DNA of 64,000 bases from an uncultured Treponema sp. (lineage in GTDB: Bacteria; Spirochaetota; Spirochaetia; Treponematales; Treponemataceae), in contig CALFJF010000019.1 in assembly GCA_937877535.1 (NCBI GenBank), forward strand, positions 1 through 64,000. The letters are read 5' to 3'. The translations under genes and the position numbers were made by a program. The notes beneath the pieces are model-generated. The model was not told where the DNA came from. It made no database searches and worked only from the letters and a program-made list of their open reading frames with translations. Below, piece by piece: positions 58,764 to 64,000 of this stretch (position 1 is the first letter of the stretch; each line of letters starts with the position of its first letter).

Positions 58764-60071
58764 CTACACTCCATGAAAGGCTGCAAAAAAAGTTGCAATG
58801 CCTTTGAGAACTTCGTACAATGCGCCCATTATACAACCGAACGGCTCCAAAAGAAAAGGCAGAGCAAGCGAAAAAAGAATTGCAAAAATAGCAATTTTCA
58901 TAAAAATCTCAACGAGCGGAGAAATTATCGGAGAGGCAATAATTCCAATTGGATAAACTTGTCCAAAAAGCGAAAGCGAAATCGGAAGCGTTGCAAAAAA
59001 CGCCCCCGAAGACGCGGCAAGAGATTTTGAAACAAAGCGCGGAAAAACGCGGCAAAACAAAAAATCAAAAACGGGTGCGAGAACAAAAATTCCTAAAAGA
59101 GCGGCGTAACTTAAAAGGAACGCTGCGTGAAACAAATGCGAAGGAAAAAGCGACAAATGAATCAAAAAGGCTGCAGAAAGAACAGTTATTTCGTGCGGAC
59201 GGCGAAGACTCAAAAAAGAGGAAAATTCATAGATACAAACGCACAAAAGCGCGCGAACAAGCGACGGCGAAAGACCAGCAAACCAAACGAACGCACCCAC
59301 AAAAAAAACGCGAAAAAGGCTTGCCCCTTTTTTTCCAACCGTTTTTTTGCCAAAAGAAAACGCAAGAGAACCAAAAATCGTAAGGTGCATTCCAGAAAGC
59401 GCGAGAACGTGTGACAATCCAGCACGCCGAAATGCGCGAGAAACGGAAGAGGGCAAAAACGAGCGGTCGGCGGAAAGAAGCGCGAGAACGAGCGAACCCG
59501 CTTCGCCCCAATTTTTCATTAAAAAGCGGAGTTGAAGGCGCGTTTTTGCACGGATTTTTGAAATAAATCCCAAAAATCCTTTTTTCCAAACGCCTTTTTT
59601 TGAAGGAAGAATCTCAGACGCAAAAAACGTATTTTTTCCAAACGGACTCACCGAAAGTCGAAGACGCGCCCCTTCTTCAACCAAAAGTCCTGCGCTTTTT
59701 CCAGCCTGCGTCCAAAGTCCATTTGGAAAAAGCGACTCGACTTTTTCGGCGGGAAGAAAAACGACGCACTCGCCACGCGCAGAAGAAGAAAGCCCATCTC
59801 CGTTTTCCGTCTTAAAAACGCGAAAAATCGCCCTGTATCGTTTTTCTCCGTCAAAATCAACGGCTACGGGGTTATCGTAAACCTCGCCTTCGATAAAACG
59901 AACACTTCCAAAAGGAACGAGCGAACGAATCGAATTGTCCTTCAAAACGAGCGTTTTTGTGTAAAAAAGCAAAGCAAGGAAAAAAGCGGCAAGAAAAACG
60001 GGACTTTTTGCCCACGTCGGAATCGTGATTTTTGGAAATCGAAAAGACGCAACCGAAAGACGCGCTACCAT
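58764..60071 (-). CDS. ComEC/Rec2-type membrane channel protein (no metallo-beta-lactamase domain)
   Basis: A 435-residue protein. Two membrane segments at the start flank an extracytoplasmic OB-like domain (about 50-150). The ComEC core follows, with SRAFRRAGLSHVLALSGMHL (the LAxSGxH signature) and many membrane segments. The C-terminal metallo-beta-lactamase domain of long ComEC proteins is absent. ComEC imports single-stranded DNA in naturally competent bacteria. No other competence gene is near. The start overlaps the previous gene by 7 bases. Confidence 0.86.
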   Translation of the reverse strand: MVARLSVASFRFPKITIPTWAKSPVFLAAFFLALLFYTKTLVLKDNSIRSLVPFGSVRFIEGEVYDNPVAVDFDGEKRYRAIFRVFKTENGDGLSSSARGECVVFLPAEKVESLFPNGLWTQAGKSAGLLVEEGARLRLSVSPFGKNTFFASEILPSKKGVWKKGFLGFISKIRAKTRLQLRFLMKNWGEAGSLVLALLSADRSFLPSSVSRAFRRAGLSHVLALSGMHLTIFGSLAFSFGKKTVGKKGASLFRVFFVGAFVWFAGLSPSLVRALLCVCIYEFSSFLSLRRPHEITVLSAAFLIHLSLFPSHLFHAAFLLSYAALLGIFVLAPVFDFLFCRVFPRFVSKSLAASSGAFFATLPISLSLFGQVYPIGIIASPIISPLVEIFMKIAIFAILFSLALPFLLEPFGCIMGALYEVLKGIATFFAAFHGV

Positions 60072-61039
60072 TTTAATTTTGACAGGGCTTCACGCGCCGA
60101 AGCGACTACCTCCTCAGAATATCCCAAATACGTTGCGTAGAGAAGATTGTCGAACGCGGCTTTGTCGCCCAGCACTCCCAAAGCGTTGATTACGGCAAGC
60201 AGAACCTGCTCGGAAGGAAGAAACGAATCGTCCGACTTTTCTTTTGCGCTATTAAAAGACGCAAGGCAATCAGAAAGCGAAAGCGCGATTTTTGAAGACG
60301 GAATCTTTGAAGAAAGCGCACACACTTCTGCAAATTGATTGTCATCAAGAATCGAGCGATATAATTCGTCTACGGAAAGCGAAAAATTCATAGCGACTAA
60401 ATCAGCAGCCCGCGTCCACTCCGCTTCAGAAAGCGCGGAAAGCGAGGAGAGTTGCAAAGCAATCGCCCTCGAATCCACGCCGTTTTCATGTTCCTTCACA
60501 TAATCAATTACGTGAAAAAGCGCGTTTTCTGCAAGTTCTGCGCAAAAATCTGGGAATTTTTTTGCGCCTTCGGAATTTTTTATAACAGAAAGGCATTTTG
60601 CGCCAAAGAAAATATCTTCGTCAAAGCAAACGCCCACAAGCGAAATCGTTTTTTGCCGAACGTTTGGGTCAAAAACGGAAAGCGAAAGTCGCTCCAAAAT
60701 AGAAGAGCGAACCGTGTCGTCGTTAAAAAGCGCGAAAACTGAAACAAATCGGTCGGAAAAAAGCGGTATTTTTTCTTTTGGAACGGCGAGAACGGAAGCC
60801 ACGGCAAGCGCGGAAAGTTCCCTGTCATTTGGAAGAAGCGCGGCGTTTTGAATGCAAAAATCCAACGAAAGTTCAGACAATTTTTCTGCCACCGCGCCCG
60901 TTGATGCGCGAACGGCAACGGTTTTTGAAGCAATGTCACCTTTCACGAATGCAAAAAAAAGCGATTGGTCTTCTTCGCAAAAACTTGATACCAAAAAAAA
61001 GAAAAAAAACAAGATTTTATAAAAAAATCGCACGCTCAA
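60065..61039 (-). CDS. Exported helical-repeat protein of unknown function
   Basis: A 324-residue protein starting at TTG 61039 (GGAGG 6 bases upstream), overlapping the PilZ gene stop. A signal peptide (residues 1-20) is followed by repeated helices rich in Ala, Leu and Ser, e.g. VLAVPKEKIPLFSDRFVSVF, KTISLVGVCFD and LLAVINALGVLGDKAAFDNL. This looks like a HEAT-like solenoid, often a binding scaffold. The signal implies the periplasm. No family is recognised. Confidence 0.6.
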   Translation of the reverse strand: MSVRFFYKILFFFFFLVSSFCEEDQSLFFAFVKGDIASKTVAVRASTGAVAEKLSELSLDFCIQNAALLPNDRELSALAVASVLAVPKEKIPLFSDRFVSVFALFNDDTVRSSILERLSLSVFDPNVRQKTISLVGVCFDEDIFFGAKCLSVIKNSEGAKKFPDFCAELAENALFHVIDYVKEHENGVDSRAIALQLSSLSALSEAEWTRAADLVAMNFSLSVDELYRSILDDNQFAEVCALSSKIPSSKIALSLSDCLASFNSAKEKSDDSFLPSEQVLLAVINALGVLGDKAAFDNLLYATYLGYSEEVVASAREALSKLKW

Positions 61040-62271
61040 TTTTCGCCTCCAGATGCGATTTTGTTTTCAAGTTCTTGGAATTTTTCGTCTAAATGCTCGT
61101 TTTTTGCTTGTTCGATTTGAGTGGACGGAGTTTCTTGATTTTCCTGCAAAACTCCCGTTTCTTTTGAAGCACTCGAAACAAAATGCTCGCTTACCGCGCC
61201 GTCAAGAATCGCCTCGCCTTCTAAAGTTGCAGCCTCTTTTTCTGCCTCCGCTTCAAGTTGTTGCAAAGCGTCAACTTCCGCCTTTTGCTTTTCGGGAAGC
61301 ACGTTGTACACGAACGAAAGAATCGTGTTTTTCATCGATTCGTCCAAATGCACGCTTTCAAAATGGAGTCGGCTTTGATTCAGTTGCTGATTGTATTCGA
61401 CTGCGCGAACAACGCCAAACATACAAATCAAACTCTCGCCGATGTTGAATTGAATTTTCATGCGAACGTCTTTTTCGCCCTGCCCTCCCACGCGAATCAT
61501 CGCGCCGTCTTCGCTGATGTCTTCAATTACGCACCTAAACCCTTGAGTTGTTTCGATTTTGTCAAAATCGATGTCGTCGCCTGAAATAAAGTAAAGTTGC
61601 GCGTCAATCTGGCATTGCGCTCGAATCGATTTTCGCTTTTGCGTTCTAAGAAGATTTGAGGATTGGCGAATTTTCAAAACAGGAATGCCGAGTCGCACAA
61701 ACGAATCAAGAACCGTGGTGTCAAAAACGTATCCCGCGTCCCCTTTTCGCCAAAAATACACGCTCACGTCTTCTCCGACCCAGGTTTGCCCGTCAACGGG
61801 GGGCTGTCCTTTTTGACACGGCAATTTTACAAAAAGTTCTTCGCCGTTGTCCGCGACTTCCGACTGAAAAACGCCTTTTGTTGGAAACACAATCCGAAGT
61901 TTTTGCCCTTTTGCAAGATATTTTGTGGAAATAAGTCCTTTGGAATTTTCGTGTTCAAGGCTGATTCTTGTTCTGTAGGCATACAATTTTGAAAGAAAAT
62001 CTTGATTTTTTTTGAGCGATTCCGTTCCAGCCGTCTGAATATCCGCGATAAAGCGCGTAATTGCGTCATTTACAAGCGGAAGCGACGTAAAAAGGTCTTC
62101 TGGATATTCCATTCCGTTTTCTTTTGCAAGTCGCCACAGCGCGTTCACTTCGGACAATTTGAATCCTTTGTCGTTTCCTGTGGCAAAAAAACTGATTTTA
62201 TCCTTAAAAACGATTCCGAGCCGAATCACAATAATCACAACAACGGCAATAATCACAATATCCCAGAACAT
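61036..62271 (-). CDS. Membrane-anchored PilZ-domain protein
   Basis: A 411-residue protein. An N-terminal membrane segment (residues 4-22) precedes a helical region and a beta-rich N-domain (YcgR-like). The PilZ domain starts near residue 210 with TQKRKSIRAQC (RxxxR) and continues with IEDISEDGAMIRVGG (DxSxxG), both needed for cyclic-di-GMP binding. The C-terminus is long, acidic and probably disordered. A likely effector for the GGDEF-EAL protein in the window. It is the first gene of an eight-gene minus-strand operon. Confidence 0.87.
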   Translation of the reverse strand: MFWDIVIIAVVVIIVIRLGIVFKDKISFFATGNDKGFKLSEVNALWRLAKENGMEYPEDLFTSLPLVNDAITRFIADIQTAGTESLKKNQDFLSKLYAYRTRISLEHENSKGLISTKYLAKGQKLRIVFPTKGVFQSEVADNGEELFVKLPCQKGQPPVDGQTWVGEDVSVYFWRKGDAGYVFDTTVLDSFVRLGIPVLKIRQSSNLLRTQKRKSIRAQCQIDAQLYFISGDDIDFDKIETTQGFRCVIEDISEDGAMIRVGGQGEKDVRMKIQFNIGESLICMFGVVRAVEYNQQLNQSRLHFESVHLDESMKNTILSFVYNVLPEKQKAEVDALQQLEAEAEKEAATLEGEAILDGAVSEHFVSSASKETGVLQENQETPSTQIEQAKNEHLDEKFQELENKIASGGEN

Positions 62272-62344
62272 AAAAGACCTCTAAAACGGAAAGATGAATG
62301 TTAGTGTATCAAAAAAAAAGGAAAGTTTCCAATAACAACAAAAG

Positions 62345-63646
62345 TTAATGCGAAACATCAAAACGCTGCATATCCATAATATCATTTTTTGCATCGGCGA
62401 ATCTGACTGCCGCACTTTTTGCTTCGAGCGCGGGGTCAAAACTCTTGTCAAGAGAAATCGCCATGTCCCACTGACGAATTGCCTCATCAAGATTTCCTTG
62501 CGCGTAAAGCCGAAGCCCTGCAATGTAATACATATCAACGAGTTCTTGTATTTTTGCCCGTCCTTTGTCGCCCAAAAGAAGCCGCGCCGACACGCTCAAA
62601 TGGTTTACAGGATTCATCGAAGACGTAAGGTCAAACGTGTAACACGCGCAAACGCTCGCGCGAGAAAAAGAAGCCGTGCCGCCAAGACTTATTCTGGGGC
62701 TTGAGCCTTGAAGCAAAAATCCTGATTGAACGCAAAAAAAATCCGTAACGCGCACTTCAACGCCCGCACACGCGCCCACTCCCGCCGAATCCGAAGGAGA
62801 AAGCACATTGATTTCTTTTCTGGCTTCCAGAGAAATCAAAACGGGACGAACAAATCGCCAAGAAACGCCCAAAGAAAGACGCGAAGGAAGAGAATCGTCG
62901 AGTTCGACTCCTTCTCCAAAACCCGTCAACGCCGCTCCAATCGAAGTTGCAGAAAAACCAACGCACAAATTCGGTTCTCTGTCTTGGAATTTTTTTAGAA
63001 CATTAAATCGAACGAGCGCACCAAAATCCGCCATAAGAGCAAGCGCGGACTGCGACAGCCCCGAACCAGAAATCACCGCGTCGGTTTTGTTGTCAGTGTA
63101 ATCGGGAAAATTTCTCCACCCGACTTTTGCGTTTGCGCCAAGCGCGATTCCCTTAAAATAATAGCCTGCAAGAAAATTATACGAAACATTGAGTACGGCG
63201 GTTGTTTCTGAATAATACGCGCTAGAAACGCGCTCCCCGCGTATATTGTATTCGCTAAACGGAACATAAAAACATTTGAGCGCAGCCCCGTATCCAAAAT
63301 TTCCGTTTCGGCTTGTAAACGAAAGCGTTTCAATCGCGCTGTCAGCTATCCAAGCGTTGTGATACACGGCGGTTTCGGTTTCCTTTAGAACGGAAGAAAC
63401 GGCAGGATTGTAATCAAAAAAAGAAATACCGTCGCAAAGAGCCGTACACGCGCTTCCCAACGCTTCCGCTCTGCCACCCGAAGGAATCAAAAGCGAGCGA
63501 AACGACGTTGCTCCCTCGTTTTTGTTGGTTCCAAGCCCCAAAGCATCAGAAAGGTCGCTTCCTGCGCCCGCAAGGTCAAGCGCAAAAACGACACTGTGCA
63601 TGAAAAAAGATACGAGCAGAATTGACAGGATTTTTTTTTCTTTCAT
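62345..63646 (-). CDS. UPF0164-type outer-membrane protein
   Basis: A 433-residue protein from the ATG at 63646. A signal peptide (residues 1-22, VFA-LD) precedes a domain beginning ATSFRSLLIPSGGRAEALGS and DYNPAVSSVLKETETAVYHN, the hallmark pattern of the UPF0164 family of treponemes, thought to be FadL-like barrels. The C-terminal 60 residues (YYIAGLRLYAQGNLDEAIRQWDMAISLDK) look like a TPR. It may move long-chain lipids across the outer membrane. Its promoter is shared with the divergent gene at 63760. Confidence 0.8.
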   Translation of the reverse strand: MKEKKILSILLVSFFMHSVVFALDLAGAGSDLSDALGLGTNKNEGATSFRSLLIPSGGRAEALGSACTALCDGISFFDYNPAVSSVLKETETAVYHNAWIADSAIETLSFTSRNGNFGYGAALKCFYVPFSEYNIRGERVSSAYYSETTAVLNVSYNFLAGYYFKGIALGANAKVGWRNFPDYTDNKTDAVISGSGLSQSALALMADFGALVRFNVLKKFQDREPNLCVGFSATSIGAALTGFGEGVELDDSLPSRLSLGVSWRFVRPVLISLEARKEINVLSPSDSAGVGACAGVEVRVTDFFCVQSGFLLQGSSPRISLGGTASFSRASVCACYTFDLTSSMNPVNHLSVSARLLLGDKGRAKIQELVDMYYIAGLRLYAQGNLDEAIRQWDMAISLDKSFDPALEAKSAAVRFADAKNDIMDMQRFDVSH

Positions 63647-63759
63647 AACGCCCCGTTTTCCTTTGACTTGCAACAAAAAACGCCCTTTGCGCTGGTTTTC
63701 ATATCGGAATTTTTCCTCTATTCTATTATATCCTTTACCGAAAATCAAAGGATAACTCC
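63647..63759. promoter_or_regulatory. Divergent promoter region
   Basis: The gap between the UPF0164 gene and the last gene carries TATTATA/TATAAT on both strands near 63724-63732 (minus strand TATAAT, plus strand TATTAT), so two promoters may overlap here. AAAGGAT precedes the GTG at 63760. Confidence 0.45.
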
Positions 63760-64000
63760 GTGAAAAAAGCGCATATTCTCTTTTTGTTCGCCGCGTTTCT
63801 CTGCACGATTCCCGCAAACGGACAGGTCGCGGGAGCAGATTCTTCTGCAATTTCCGTGCTTTCGCTCAGAGAAATCGACAAAATCATAGACGAAAAAGAA
63901 TACAATCGCGCACTTTCAGAACTTTCTGTGTATATGCAATCTCATCCAAAGGATTTTGACAGAGCGCAAGAGCGAGTCCGAAGAATTATGAAAGAGCGAC
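63760..64000 (+). CDS. Exported protein, cut off at the window edge
   Basis: It starts at GTG 63760 (AAAGGAT upstream) and stays open to the right end, so only about 80 residues are seen. The N-terminus MKKAHILFLFAAFLCTIPANG is a signal peptide. The following SVLSLREIDKIIDEKEYNRA and MQSHPKDFDRAQERVRRIM fit helical TPR-like repeats, but this is too short to name. It is divergent from the UPF0164 gene. Confidence 0.65.
   Translation, partial: MKKAHILFLFAAFLCTIPANGQVAGADSSAISVLSLREIDKIIDEKEYNRALSELSVYMQSHPKDFDRAQERVRRIMKER

Overview
This 64 kb window looks like a chromosomal segment of a Treponema-like spirochaete. The evidence is protein content: a UPF0164-type outer-membrane protein, an LPP20-type lipoprotein, a LolA-like/FtsX-like/outer-membrane-protein operon, many signal-peptide proteins of unknown function, a PilZ protein, and very lysine- and phenylalanine-rich coding. 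No rRNA, tRNA, CRISPR array, transposase or prophage was recognised. The species cannot be named from sequence alone.

Layout. (1) 1-3.5 kb: a surface-decoration module with a glycosyltransferase remnant, a GDPD-like lipoprotein, a tandem-duplicated cytidylyltransferase and a LicD-family phosphotransferase. It carries G9, G8 and 9-bp tandem tracts that suggest length or phase variation. (2) 3.6-6.9 kb: an LPP20-type lipoprotein, a repeat array, a DEAD-box helicase and a DUF4230 protein. (3) 7-10.1 kb: a cobalamin riboswitch followed by a substrate-binding protein, CbiK and CbiD. (4) 10.3-30 kb: a visibly more GC-rich stretch holding panB/panC, a GGDEF-EAL protein, an acetyltransferase, prmC, dxs, an exported flavodoxin, a DUF362 protein with an apparent internal deletion, a 1336-residue hybrid histidine kinase, an APC permease fused to a hybrid kinase, a decayed receiver fragment, a decarboxylase-cupin fusion, an O-acetyltransferase preceded by a G10 tract, and an aldo-keto reductase. 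(5) 30.2-38.3 kb: a small protein, glf, a Wzm/Wzt-type polysaccharide exporter, yebC, ruvC, a NeuB-family synthase, a GH5 lipoprotein and a chagasin-like inhibitor. (6) 38.3-64 kb: housekeeping and envelope genes: hisS, SH3-like proteins, NUDIX, HAD, M48 peptidase, a P-loop protein, purC, pcnB, an export operon (outer-membrane protein, LolA-like, two FtsX-like permeases), glgA, an aminotransferase, two tandem secreted paralogues, a long minus-strand operon (PilZ, unknown, comEC-like, rsmA, yggS, unknown, rluD-like, rluA-like), a UPF0164 protein and a cut-off gene at the right edge.

How genes work together. The first module plus glf, the exporter, the NeuB-like enzyme and the hexapeptide acetyltransferase point to a variable surface glycan, although most glycosyltransferases must lie elsewhere. 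The GGDEF-EAL protein and the PilZ protein are two ends of a cyclic-di-GMP circuit. The two large hybrid kinases share near-identical receiver tails with a third broken copy, so they probably exchange sequence.

The most interesting signals are the tract-bearing GDPD/cytidylyltransferase/LicD module, the APC permease-kinase fusion, and at least six genes whose -10 box sits 6-8 bases before the start codon with no ribosome-binding site, as expected of leaderless transcripts. All functions are inferred from reading sequence; no database search was run.
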